The notes: generated from the sequence alone by a model not told the origin. Positions 46,476 to 58,527 are shown, counted from the stretch's first letter. The stretch is 64,000 nucleotides of DNA from Patella vulgata (GCF_932274485.2 NC_065884.2:27361540-27425539); one strand, 5' to 3'. Numbers and translations: made by a program.

Positions 46476-48229
46476 CGGCTGCCAGGCAGGATACGCCCAC
46501 ATTTTCGAGAGATGGATAGGGAACAAGCTAAAAAGGAAGTGATTTTTCCTACAATCAAGGGCCATTATTCAGAAAATTACAATTCGATATGCGCAAATAT
46601 CGAAAGGAACCGAGATTTTAGGGTTATAAACTTACATTTCAAGTTTCAACAAAATCGGATAAAAATTATGACCTCTATAGGGTCCACAACCTTGATATAC
46701 CATATTTTTACACTATTTGAGAACGAAGGGCGGCCATTTTTACGAAATTCTAACTCAGTCGTCCTTAGGGTGTAACGGTCATATAATAATACGGTTTTTT
46801 TTAAATCGGATAAAAATTATGACCTCTCTAGGGTCCACAAACTAAAAACGCGATTTTTCGTACAATCAGGGGCCATAATTCAGGAGGTTACATTCCGATA
46901 TGCGCGAATATCGAAAGGAACCGAGATCTTTTGGTTATAAACTTACATTTCAAGTTTCAACAAAATCCGATAAAAATTGTGACCTCTGTAGGGTCCACAA
47001 CCTTGATATACCATATTCTTACGCTATTTGAGAACGAAGGGCGGCCATTTTGTTTTGTCAGTTTTGTGTCGATTTTCATGAAATTCGAACTCAGCCGACC
47101 TTAGGGTGTAACAGTGATATAATAAAACGTTTTTTTAAATCGGATAAAAATTATGACCTCTATAGGGTCCACAAGCTGAAAACGCGATTTTTCGTACAAT
47201 CAGGGGCCATAATTCAGGCAGTTACGGTCCGATATGCGCGAATATCGAAAGGAACCAAGATCTTTGGGTTATAAACTTACATTTCAAGTTTCAACAAAAT
47301 CGGAAAAAAATTATGACCTCTATAGGGTCCACAACCTTGATATACCATATTTTTACGCTATCTGAGAACGAAGGGCTCCCATTTTGTCTGTCAGTTTTGG
47401 GCCGATTTTCACGAAATTCGAACTCAACCAACCTTAGTTTGTAACAGTGATTTAATAAACGTTTTTTTTTAAATCGGATAAAAATTATGACCTCTATAGG
47501 GTCCACAAGCTAAAAACGCGATTTTTCGTACTATCAGGGGCCATAATTCAGGAAGTTACGGTCCGTTATGCGCGAATATCGAAAGGTACTAAGATCTTTG
47601 GGTTATAAACTTACATTTCAAGTTTCAACAAAATCGGATAAAAATTGTGACCTCTATAGGGTCCACAACCTTGATATACCACATTTTTACGCTATTTGAG
47701 AACGAACGGTGGCCATTTTATCTGTCAGTTTTGGGCCGATTTTCACGAAATTCGAACTCAGCCGTCGTTAGGGTGTAGCGGTGATATAATAATACGATTT
47801 TTTAAATCGGATAAAAATTATGACCTCTATAGGGTCCACAAGCTAAAAACGTGATTTTTCGTACAATCAGGGGCCATAATTCAGAAAGTTACGTTCCGAT
47901 ATGCACGAATATCGAAAAAAACCGAGATCTTTGGGTTATAAGCATACATTTCAAGTTTAAACCAAATCGGATAAAAATTGTGACCTCTACAGTGTTCAAA
48001 AGCTAAAAACGTGATTTTTCGTACAATCAGGGGCCATAATCCATGAAGTTACAGTCCGATACATTCCAATATCGAAAGGAACCGAGATCTTAGGGTGATA
48101 AACCTATATTTCAAGTTTCATTGAAATCGGATAAAAATTGTGACCTGCAGACTGTTCACAAACAATTGTGGACGGACGGACGGACAGGGGCGACGACAAT
48201 ATACGTACACATGAAAATGTGGGCGTACA
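46476..48229 (+). mobile_element. minisatellite-bearing element with TACGCCCACA ends, copy 2
   Basis: Left end CTGCCAGGCAGGATACGCCCA, right end AATGTGGGCGTACAAAAATA. Internal tandem units are about 333 bases ('TTTTTCGTACAATCAGGGGC' at about 46853, 47189, 47521 and 47854, then a short unit at 48014). A (GGAC)n run and 'GGGCGACGACAATATACG' precede the right end. Open frames inside are by-products of the repeats. Confidence 0.75.
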
Positions 48230-48329
48230 AAAATATCCCAATATTCAGCATACCGGTTGGTGAAGAAAAGTAGGACGTTAAAACATGTTTCTTCTTATTT
48301 GTAACCGATAATAGTGTGATTCCTCTATT

Positions 48330-48445
48330 GAAGTGATTCTCAACCAGTGTGCCGCGGCACACAGTTGTGGACCAGGTGTGACGCGAGATCTTCTTCAGTG
48401 TGCCGCGAAATTTTGAATGATGGCACACTAAGAAAATGTGAAAAA
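48330..48445 (-). mobile_element. hAT-type MITE remnant
   Basis: TGATTCTCAACCAGTGTGCC and repeated GTGTGCCGCG words match the widely seen hAT terminal pattern CAGTGGTTCTCAACC. Ends are incomplete. A solo TACGCCCACA end with 'ATATATTGTCGTCGCAC' at 48717-48760 is a separate scrap of the preceding element family. Confidence 0.5.
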
Positions 48446-49019
48446 ACACGTGATCCCAATTGAGTATTCACTGATATGTTCATAGCTGTGTTTTTCTTCA
48501 TTTAATTTGAGTCATTCTAAGTGTCTATGACTAGTCTCTGTCTACGGTTGTATGCCGTATGTTTTTATTTAAGGTATTATACAATGCAATTTTAGTACTT
48601 TTCCTATATTTAATTATTGAAGCACTACGAACATGCATTTTCATATAGTTTAGCTGTTTATTGTTTCTACTGCAATTTCTACAGCCACAATTTTCTTTCA
48701 TTCTGTTCAAGTATATACGCCCACACGTAGTTTAGGTGTATATATTGTCGTCGCACTGTAATATTCGTAGAGATTCTAATTCAAAATGCATTTCAAACTG
48801 TCACGACTCTATTTTAAGCGTTTTGATATATTTTTCGTAATAATCATAACTACATGAGGTTTAACAAATTAATAGAAAGCTTTTCAAAATCAAAGTTAGA
48901 AAATACAAACGCAACTACTGTCGGGCAGACTAGAATCGTGGATATGTTTTCAGGAAACAATTTTCAAGCACATCGGACATCCACATATCATTTGTGATAT
49001 ACAGTATTTTTCCCCTTTT

Positions 49020-49075
49020 CTAGTCCCGAAATGACCTTGTTTATGTCGAGTGGACGTTAAACCCCATTTCTCTCT
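49020..49075 (+). repeat. SINE family A tail
   Basis: TAGTCCCGAAATGACCTTG through GGACGTTAAACCCCATTTC and a CT tail. 5' truncated. Confidence 0.85.
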
Positions 49076-49177
49076 CTTCTTTCCCCTTTTCATTTCCATA
49101 TATAGAAAAGTTGTGGGAAAAGCAAATAGAACCATAATCATGTTTGCAGTGTGGTCAGAATATATATATAGAGAGAA

Positions 49178-49428
49178 ATGGGGTTTAACGTCCACTCGAC
49201 ACAAACTAGGTCATTTCTGGACTAACATATGGTTTAATTTATTTCAATAATTCGCTTGCGCGTAGAGGTCTTTAGCAGTGGGAGGAAACCGGAGGACCTG
49301 GAGAAAATCCACGAGATTGGACAGGCGACCCCACTCCTCGTCACGTACAACCGGGGTTTCGAAACCACGGCAGTTGACTCAATGACAAGCTTTATGACAC
49401 AGCACGCACGTGCTAACTATTCGGCCAT
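49178..49428 (-). repeat. SINE family A copy, near complete
   Basis: Tail, body and tRNA-like head (ends 'TAACTATTCGGCCATCC'). Inverted relative to the tail piece 100 bases upstream. Confidence 0.9.
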
Positions 49429-51619
49429 CCAACACCGCGGTCAGAATATAAAATCACTATTAAATCCGTTTTCACGATTATGGTTCATTAATGGGAAATT
49501 ATAAACTCAGTTCCCAATCATCCCGGGCAGTTGCTGCAATAGAAATGCTGCCACGATTTATGTTCGGTCTAGACTTATAATATCACCAAATCAAAAGTCT
49601 CAGCCTGAAATCCGAGTCAAAATCCAAAATGGCCGTCTGTTTTGGCCGGAAAAATAACAATTTTTACCCAGTTTTCATAATATGAACGAGTTAGTTATCC
49701 AAATATACCCTTTACGGCTAGCTGAATCGATTGGCATACAAATTTTCGGGTGATTACTTATACCGCCGAGTCAGTATTGATAAATATTTCAAGATGGAAA
49801 TTCGAATTTTACAAAATGATCAAATTTTGTGTCAAAATATACGTTTTTGAGGTAGCCGATTCCATTTTCGTACACATTAATTGGGCATTTTTGGGCGTGT
49901 CTGTTAGGGGTTACCCACCGCATAAATTGTCTGGCAGTGGTCATTCATGATTCCCGTCGTGGTACTGAACAACTTCAAAGCTGTTTTAGGTGGTACAGAT
50001 TTCAGTAAATCTAGCCTAGCTGTGGGTCTGGAAATTAGATAACTCTTGTCAGGGATACTCCACCACTACAAATATCTTGCAATTACACAGCTCTGTCAGG
50101 GGTAACCCACCACTAGAAATGTCTGTCAGAGTGTTTTTGTAATATCTGAAGATGTATGGCAGAAATTGCTGTACGATTTTTATGTGGTACACTTTTGAGC
50201 TAATCTAGCCTAGTTGGCGGGGGGGGGGGGCATTGCATTTTGGGCGTAGAATACCACACCCACCACCAGAAACCCAACAGACTTACATTCTGATGATACC
50301 AGATATACATGCATTGATACCACGTAGGAGAAAATTGTTACCTTTTTCAGCTAGGTTGACCCACTGGGCTCCTGGTCTATAGACATGTCCACCTTGGTTT
50401 AGTTATCGAGGTTGTTGACCAAACTGAGAACCTCCCACTACGCTGCATAAACAGTGAGTTGAGAGTGGCCCCAGTCCACATATCCGCTACTTTGCTACCA
50501 CAGTAAGTTGGTGGTGACCATGTCCTAGACCAGAGAGTCCAAATGAAATTTAGTTGATACTGGATGAATGTCATCGTATTAGGTTTAATGAGTATCATTA
50601 ATCCGAAGTCCCTAATCGGAAACCTATATTGACACAAGGGAAATGGATTCCGCTACAACGAAAACGTATATATTTTTTAACCAAACTTAAAGCTAGTGTT
50701 GTAAAATTCGAACTTTTCCCGTCCAAACTGGCAGCGATCTTGAATGACACCCAATATTGACCCAGCGAAATCACTAATCACAACTTTCTTTTGTGGTAAT
50801 GCATCCCGTTACTCCAAGAAGGTATATTTTGATACCAAACTCGACAATAATATGATAATTGGATGACAATTGGAATTTTCAAACCAAAATAGGCGGCTAT
50901 TTTGGATTTCGGCCAATTTAACCCATTTCAACGCAGATTTTGGACTGGTACTAGTGTAGATCGGCCATAAAACGTGGTTGCCATTTCTATTGCAGCAACT
51001 CATGCCCGCACTAATATTATCTTGCCATGACCAGTGTTCGGACTGTTTATCGGAGGGCTCCTGCTTGCCTATTTAACCGGGCCCTCGCCTTGTTATCTCG
51101 CATAGTTAGTGGCAACATAAGACACTTCTGGAAATGATACAACTGTCACAGAAACGCAACCTCCGAGTCTCCGATAGTTTATACGAGCGTTGACAGTTAT
51201 TGTTTACTTGTCATCGACATGATGGAAGCTTTTGTATTGCCAAACATTGACTCGCGTAACCAGCCTCTGATTTGGTGCTGGGCATAGGCTATTGTGCTAA
51301 CAAACTAGCCTAACCAAGCGAGTTTATGCCAACGCCATCGCGTCATTCGTCAACGTTTTCGCCACCTGTCTGAAGTTTACGTAGCTTAATAATAAAACCC
51401 CTAAGTTATGTAGCCATGAATAGAATTGTTTCCATTAAATTGAAATGACATGAATTCGATTGTGTCTCTTTTTTTCTTTTGACGATAACAATTTAATATT
51501 TACGCATGAGCCGTAGCTTTATATGCACTCCCTTTCCTGATCGTTCTGCGCTTCGCTTGGAAACTATAATGTACATGTATTATTATTTATATTTTTATGT
51601 GGAAATATTTGACTAACGC
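49429..51619. other. no gene seen
   Basis: About 2.2 kb without a supported frame. A G-run lies at 50220. Some phrases recur within it (for example 'GGGGTTACCCACC' and 'GGGGTAACCCACC' at about 49908 and 50100), suggesting an old local repeat. Confidence 0.5.
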
Positions 51620-52747
51620 ACTGTTATACTCCGCCTCAGAAGACGGCTAGACAATCGTCTGATGTGTCAGACAGACGACAGAATCAAAGCTGCAGATAAA
51701 CTGTACCTTTTGTGTCAAAACTTATAGCTCTGCAACACCCATCGGAAGTCGTCCGTAGAACAGGGGTGGATTTCAAAATTATTCCAACGGCTGTTTTGTT
51801 GTTGGTTGTGACAACTTCAAACATTCCGCCGTCAAACACCATGAGACCACAGAACGGCACAAGGCAGCTACCTTATTTGTCCAAAATAGACAGGCACCAA
51901 TTGAGAGACTACAACAGAGAAGTCGTGAAAGATTTTAAACAAATATCTTTTTAATAAATTAAGATATCTCTTCCGGGCTGCACATGCTGTTGCGGTCAAG
52001 TGTCGGCCATTATCTGATTATGTGTGGATTTCTAGTCTGGATAGAGAAAAAGGGATAGATGTTGGGGAGACATATCTAACTGAAAAATCACGTAGAGAAA
52101 ATTTCTTTCTTGTATTAGCGATATAGAAAGAATAAATGCCCAGCAGCGACTGGAGGACCACAGATTCCTATCTATAATAACTTACGGTTCCAGTGATATT
52201 TCTGTAATTGAGAATGAAGTCATTTATATTCAGTCGGTACATTTTGGTAAGATCAAAACATACTTTAGATTATTAGAAGCTGTAATGAAAGATGATTCTG
52301 ATGGTTTGTTTACTGCAATAACTAATAAATTGGCACACACACTGTGGACAATATTTATACAGATAAGTTAGAAGGTCTTGCTGCGGATGGCGCCCCGGTT
52401 AATACAGTGGAAATGAAAGATGTAATTGCAAAGCTGCGTTCGAACATTTCTAGATCAATGGTTATGAATATATGTTTGGCACACCGACTTGAACTTGAGT
52501 AGAAAGATGTACTAAAATCATAACACTTTGATAATATTACATATTTGATATCAGAAGTCGTATCACAAGAGTCCTCTGCAGCGAAGCAGTTTAAACTTAC
52601 ATCTTTAAATAACTCCAGTAATGCCTGTACATTGGTGGGACTAGATAGTTGAGTCACACCTGAAATGCCCTTGATAAGTTGTGGAGAGGTTACAAAGCTG
52701 TAGTACTTCATCTTGGTAATTTAACATCACAAGATTATATAATATAT
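51620..52747 (+). mobile_element. hAT-like transposase remnant
   Basis: Plus-strand frames give, in order, a zinc-finger-like DNFKHSAVKHHETTEHHKAA with FVQNRQAPIERLQQRS (about 51800-51935), then YVWISSLDREKGIDVGETYL (about 52020), LEDHRFLSIISDGSSDIS (about 52150-52205), HFGKIKTYFRLLEAVMKDDS (about 52240) and a TDKLEGLAADGAPVNTVEM block ending NICLAHRLELE (about 52360-52500). This order matches ZNF862/KIAA1586-like hAT transposases as I know them. Several shifts and stops break it. The Tc1 copy at 52749 cuts or abuts its 3' side. Opposite-strand frames here are shadows. Confidence 0.7.
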
Positions 52748-52748
52748 A

Positions 52749-54260
52749 CTGTACAAAAAAGTAGGGGGTATTGAAATGCAAATACCTATGCAGGTTGTGA
52801 TATGATAAATAGTCATGGACACTTGACATGCTTTGAGAGTATGTTCACAGATGAATAACTTATCGCCCCAACATAACCACTGAGCTGCACAAGCGACACA
52901 CAATAGCGCCATACACGTGGGAGGGGTTCATTGTCAAATTTGACACTTCAAGGAAGGGTTGATGAAAACTGCCGCGTCCTGGTTTATCCTATCCATGTTT
53001 GCTTTCCTATCGGTTCTTGCATAAGATTTACTGTTTAGCGTATCTTTGCTTTAGTGTGTTACGTTTAATTTGCAATGAGACGTCTTCAACATGATGAACG
53101 TCTACGTGCTATTGGCATGCTTCAAATGAGTTCTACACAGAGAGCATTAGCCAATATGCTTAATGTGTCACAGTCTGTGATCAGCAGACTGTGGAACCGG
53201 TAAAAACAAACACACAATGCTGATGATAGACCTCGTTCATGTCGTCCTAGAGCCACTACACAAGCCCAGGATCGATACATTCGTACACAGGTCCTGCGAA
53301 ATCGAGGACAAACGGCCAATCAGCTTTCTGTAAATTTGTACCAAGTTACAGGAATTCGAGTTACACCCCAAAAGATTAGAAATCGGATACATGCAGCCCA
53401 TTTGCATGCGCGACGATCGCGTGTTGTGCCTCCATTAACTCGCCAGCACATGGCAAACAGGCGTCAATGGTGTAAGCAGTGTAGAAATTGGGGTAATCGT
53501 CGATGGGCGCGTGTAATGTTCTCAGATGAGTTCAGATTTACTCTGGATTTCACCGATAGGCGTGCTCGCGTTTGGAGGCGTGTAAATGAGCGTCATGCTA
53601 ACGTTAACGTCAGACAGCATGCCAGTTTCGGGCGTGGGTCTGTTATGGTGTGGGGAGGAATCACCATGACTGGCAGAACCGACATGTATATTGTTCAACG
53701 AAGGGTCACTGGTGTGTACTACCGTGACCATGCACATCCTGGCACCGACAGTTCTGCCCTTTGCTCAACGTGCAGGTCGACGTTTAATCTTTCAAGATGA
53801 TAATGCCCGTGCCCACTGCGCTCGTGTCGTGAATGACTACCTCCAGCGTCAACATATTGTCCATATGCCTTGGCCAGCCATGAATCTATAAAGCATGTCT
53901 GGGACATGATCGGGAGAGGTGTTCGTCGACGTCAACGTCAACCGACAACACTGCCAGAATTGGCCGTGGCACTGCAAAAGGAGTGGGTCAGATTGCCCCA
54001 AATCTTGATTGGAAGGTTGATTAGGAGAATGCCACAAAGAATTGCTGAATGTCTGAGGATTGGTGGAGCAATTACTCATCATTAAGACAAAAATCAAAAA
54101 CGTCTATTTTCACTTTTGTATGTGTATCTCTTTGCAAGTGAAATGGGGCCGTCAAATAAGTCGTCCATATGAACTGTTTATGTTCATGTGTAGGCAATTG
54201 GCCTGTTATTTCCGCAGTTTTGTATTGTTTTTGAATATCCCCTACTTTTATTTAAAGAGT
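52749..54260 (+). mobile_element. Tc1-like DNA transposon, copy 2, decayed
   Basis: Left end CTGTACAAAAAAGTAGGGGG and right end CTCTTTAAATAAAAGTAGGG (from the right), next to TA at 52747-52748. The transposase frame starts at 53076 (MRRLQHDERLRAIGM) and shows SVISRLWNR, IRVTPQKIRNRIHAAHLHAR, the first Asp in VMFSDEFRFTLDFTDRR, the conserved FGRGSVMVWGGITMTGR, the second Asp in FQDDNARAHCARVVNDYLQ, and a Glu-bearing ESIKHVWDMIGRG where the usual DLSP is deleted. It has a stop near 53201 and a frame change near 53735, so it is not active. Closely related to copy 1 at 13291. Confidence 0.92.
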
Positions 54261-54403
54261 GTATATTGATGGTCTGTATCGATCACCGAGTGTTCTTCTT
54301 GAATGTCATAGTTTGCTTGCTAAACATTCTTTAGCTATGGCTGTACTTTCTACAAAACATTTTTCATGGGAAAAAGCTAGCGGAATGTTTAAACTGTTAA
54401 GAA

Positions 54404-54467
54404 GTGAAATGAAATGGGGTTTAACGTCCTACTGTTTTGCTCCGAACTGGGCTAATGAAGACGGGTT
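54404..54467 (-). repeat. SINE family B fragment
   Basis: (GAAAT) tail and first body block, ending 'GCTAATGAAGACGGG'. Confidence 0.85.
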
Positions 54468-56321
54468 GTTAAGAAGTCAAACTACTATATTTTATATGGT
54501 CACTTCTTAAATGGTGTTTTGCTAGCTTTGTCTAAGTTATCGCCAGAAAGTTAAAACAGCAAACAGCATAGTATGATTTTTCTCTCCAAATTAGGCTATT
54601 AGAGTCGGTGAATAGAATTAACTAGTCTATCACTCGATTCTTGCAGTTCTTAAGATCTATAAATAGGATTTGTAAACTGCAATTAAATTTTTAACTGAAC
54701 CAGCAAATGACAATGTGAACTATTTAATTTGAAGTCTATTCAAGTATTTTGAATGCTTCCAATCATAATACTTCATTATAATATGACTGGAAGATTAAAT
54801 TCTGATTTATAGTCCTGGTCCTCTATTGGGAAGTGTAGAAACTGGCATGTTTCAAGGGGGCGCTCAGTTGTGCATCTGGAACATTTATTTACCTATCTGA
54901 TACTGTTGCTAGTTTGATTACCTGCTTAAGTCAGCGATTCAGTGATCTTTCTGAAGATGTATTGAAAAGCACCAAGCTAGCTGATTTATCTTCTTGGCCT
55001 GTCAAGCCAAGTTGTCTTCTCTATCCTGTTGAAGCGCATGCACAGTTTTGACAACTTTTGTTCTAATTCATCATTTCTTGTTTTGTTTATTTAACAGGTT
55101 CAAATCTAGTAAGAAGACAGCGGAGAGAAGTTCTAAAAAAAGGTAGTGGATATTAACGTTCTTTATCTAGAGTTTAATCATTTGAAAGAACTTTTGTATA
55201 AAAAGTAGGTAAAGCAATAGACATCTGCATTATACATACATTATAATTTATAAATACCGTCTTAATTTTACTAAACAAGAGATATGCTATCCAATAGCCC
55301 ACGAAATAACTTGTAGTCCCTAAACAAGGGATGTAATGAGTTTTATTTGTCAGGGTTTTTATTGTATTTCTTTTGCCGTGATCACAGATACTTAATCTTA
55401 GTTAAGCCAAACAGATTCAATAATTGTTCATTCGAATTTTTCAGGATAAAGAATTTGTTATGGCTCTTATTTTTCAGTGATGATGTTTTTAAATTGTCAT
55501 GGGCTGATATAAACAAGAAGTATGTGAAGAAATTATAAAATGTTTTAAGTATTTTTAATCTGATTTTGAGTTTACCGACTTGTTCAGGTAATTTCGAGAG
55601 AGGAGTTTCTTTAGTTAACAGAACGAAAATGTGTTACGGAAATCGGCTCTCTGGTGATTGACTGAGTGATCTAATGCGTATGCAATATTACGTTCCAGAT
55701 TTGAGTAAATTTGATCCTGAACCGGCAGTACATGTCTGGTATACTAAATCAAATCAAAGTAGACGACATAAGTTGTGCGAGCTAAAAACAACCGCACCAC
55801 TAGTAGTGATGAATCGGACTATGATGTTGTCATGGGATCTTCTGACAGAAGACCACAATAAAAAAAAAATTAAACAATGAAAATTTGTATTTTTCTTTTT
55901 TTGAATATTAATAGAAACATCCCCTGCAGATACTATCTTTAATTGTGCACTTTGCATATGAATAAAATATCGCCTTGGTTGGGCCTGCGTGTCAGCTGAA
56001 GCACCCACATGATCATGTGTCACACAGTTCCTGCGGGTCTTTGCTTTATTTGCTGAAGCATCCACATGATCATGTGTCACACAGTTCCTGCGGGTCTTTG
56101 CTTTATTTATGTCTACTGTGCTTTAAATCGAGTCGTATAAATGTGACCTCAGAGATGTTTTCGTCGGTAGACTAAAGTTCTGGTGAAAATTGTAAGTCCA
56201 ACGAACATTTGCTATACTATACAGTATAAGTAATGTTTTCATTTTTATTTTCAGCAAACTTATTTTTAATTTTGAAAAGTGGACCATCATTTTATATAGC
56301 CAGTAAGTGATTAGACACTTA

Positions 56322-56385
56322 CATGAAATGAAATGGACTTTAGCATCCTACTGTTCTTCACCAACAGAGCTAATGAAGGCGGAAT
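56322..56385 (-). repeat. SINE family B fragment
   Basis: ATGAAATGAAATGGACTTTAG through 'GCTAATGAAGGCGG'. Confidence 0.8.
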
Positions 56386-56527
56386 TTGACACGGAATGAC
56401 CCAAGTGATACCAACCGAAGATAATTCATGAGCGCATGTAATACTATTACTAAAACGTGAACATCTCTTTCTATAGTCTGCGAAGATCACTAAAGGCAGT
56501 TAAACATAATTACTTTTATAAAGTTTC

Positions 56528-56533
56528 TTTAAT
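56528..56533 (-). terminator. possible polyadenylation signal
   Basis: ATTAAA on the minus strand, 45 bases after the stop of the Tyr-rich gene. Variant hexamer. Confidence 0.5.
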
Positions 56534-56577
56534 ATCTTTAAACCGAATAAATTAACAATAATGTATAAATGACGTAT

Positions 56578-58003
56578 TTAATAATAATATGTGTGTGGTT
56601 GATTCTGGTAGTAATCGCCGTATCTGCCTGAATATCCAGTGTTATAAGGTGAAGAGTAAATGTTGTCATAGTTACTGTACTGGGAAACTGATGCTACAGC
56701 TCCAGGCATGTAACCATCAAAATCTGGAAAATATATATATAGTATTAATTAAGACATTTCAACCTGGTCACTAGATAAGACTTAGAAGAAAAAAAAATAA
56801 CACAATACTAGAATATTGTTGTAAATCAAACTGCGCTAACCTTAATGAAATACATCTAATGATACTTAAATCATCAGCTGTAAAACAAAATTAGTTTAAT
56901 TACAATTGCACTGATTATTCACTGATTTATGAAAAAAGAAAATATTTAAAATAACGACTTACCATGCCCCGAAGAGTAAATGTTATCGTAGTTACTATCC
57001 TGGAAAACTGATGCTGCAGCTCCAGGCATGTAACCAGGAAAGTCTGGAATATATATATGAATTGGAAGAAAAACAATATCACAGTGCTAAAATATTGTTG
57101 TAAATCAATGCACGCTAACATTAATGAAATACATCTAATGATACTTAAATCATCAGCAGTAAAAAAGAAGTGTTGATTTTTGCAGTAACACTAGACTACT
57201 CATTAGCTACACAGGGAAATAATATTAACAACAATTTAGCTCAATTACAATTGCATAGGGCTGTTGTTCTCTGATTTATTGAAAAAGAAAATATTTAAAA
57301 TAACGACTTACTAAGCTCCATATAAGCTGGAAAGTAAAACAAGGATATTAATTATCAACTTTAGTGTGTTAGATGGGTGAACTTGTTAATTAATACCGTA
57401 AATTTATAAACGTTTTAATGCCATGCCTCCTTATTACAAATGCCAATATATAGTAACGTTGTTATGTCTCAAACATGGTGACAATCGAGGAAAAATATCC
57501 AGTGACGTTTTTAAGCCCCAAATATAATGACGATCAATGAAACAATAGTCGTTTAGCTCTCAAATAAAAAAAAGATTCTTTTTTGTCAATTAAAATGTTT
57601 CAATAACGAGCACTACTTACGCATTTCAATGTCTGGATAAGATAGATCACCTGAAGAAAAGAAAAACAAGGCTTAATATTATAAAATATGTTAACAATAA
57701 AATTTAAAGGCTTACTAATATCACAATACTGTTGCGTAAAGGTCTATTTCATTTGCCGTACTTTCATGTCCAACATTTCTCGGTCCAAGTCGGTCAAGAA
57801 AATGATATTGTAGTCGTCCATTGATCGTCTATGGGCCTAATGTCTAGCAGCTTTTAACATAACTGTCAATTTACCTAATTCACAATTTACATTGAAATTA
57901 AAAGATGAAGTTTAAGTGCGTACTCACCTAACAGACTGATAGGATAGGCACCGACACTGCTAATAATTGCAAAGGTAAATAGGACACAGGAAACAGTATT
58001 CAT
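56578..58003 (-). CDS. Tyr-rich small secreted protein, five coding exons
   Basis: Exons on the minus strand: 58003-57928, 57650-57621, 57326-57312, 57043-56963 and 56723-56578. Together they encode 115 residues, and every intron is phase 1 with AG/GT borders. Exon 1 encodes MNTVSCVLFTFAIISSVGA then YPISLL, a signal peptide with cleavage likely after Ala-19. Exons 2 (30 bases, GDLSYPDIEM) and 3 (15 bases, PYMEL) are microexons. Exons 4 and 5 are duplicates: FPGYMPGAAASVFQDSNYDN against FDGYMPGAVASVSQYSNYDN, each followed by IYSS. Exon 5 then adds a Tyr/Gly/Asn tail (YSGRYGDYYQNQ, ending HTYYY). About 18 of 96 mature residues are Tyr and none is Cys. A TATA box at 58559, a non-coding exon ending at 58490 and an acceptor at 58041 define the 5' end. 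A SINE lies in the 5' UTR intron. Tyr-rich composition fits adhesive, matrix or cross-linked secreted proteins, but this is inference. Confidence 0.85.
56735..57312 (-). repeat. tandem exon-plus-intron duplication
   Basis: Intron blocks 'CATCTAATGATACTTAAATC', 'TGTTGTAAATCAA' and 'AAATATTTAAAATAACGACTT' occur at about 56800-56958 and again at about 57090-57308, so exon 4/5 duplication carried intron sequence with it. Unit about 320-350 bases. Confidence 0.85.
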
Positions 58004-58146
58004 CTTGAAGTGTTATATTATGTTGGTATGGCAAGGAAACCTGAAATTTAGAGATGGACATTGATGTACATACAGAATATTGTTTCACTGTATATTCGAT
58101 CTACAATAAATGTAACAAATGTAGGCCTTCAAAAATAAAAAAAAGG

Positions 58147-58370
58147 AAATGAAATAAAATGGGGGTTTAACGTCCTACTGGTCTACTGCACCGACTGGGA
58201 TAGTGAAGGCTGGCATAGAGCCTATCCTTGACAATTCAAATTGTCAAGGGTTCTTTTACGTACACGCCAATGTATACACGGGACCCCGGGTCTTCGTCTC
58301 ATCCCAATGACTATACATAACCACACAGGAAAATCCAAATGCCCTTCCACGACCACTACTGTGGCCCCCT
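58147..58370 (-). repeat. SINE family B copy in the 5' UTR intron
   Basis: Tail GAAATAAAATGGGGGTTTAA, body with an internal deletion, and head end 'CCACTACTGTGGCCCCC'. Same orientation as the gene. Confidence 0.85.
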
Positions 58371-58489
58371 AAAATGAAAGGAACAGAGGTCGTTGAAATT
58401 GGCGCTGTGTCTCTGCATGGATCTGAAAAATCGTATAAAGTACTGATTGGTGATCGTATTCTTAGCCATGATGTACGTTTAATATTTAC

Positions 58490-58527
58490 CTAGTAATGAT
58501 CTGTTGAGATGAGAAAATTCAGTTGAA
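58490..58527 (-). other. 5' non-coding exon of the Tyr-rich gene
   Basis: Donor ATTACTAG|GTAAATATT at 58490. The 5' end is inferred from the TATA box 30 bases upstream of 58527. Confidence 0.65.

Larger units (their letters stand above)
54261..56470. other. mostly empty; SINE scraps and a 57-bp tandem pair
   Basis: Contains SINE B tails (54404-54467, 56322-56385), and the block GCTGAAGC.CCACATGATCA to 'GGGTCTTTGCTTTATTT' twice at 55995-56108. No gene is supported; frames at 54259 and 55347 lack domains. Confidence 0.55.

Noticed and set aside
46440-47506. Several open frames of 70-111 codons
   Set aside because: They are frames through a 333-base tandem repeat and recur on both strands with the repeat period.
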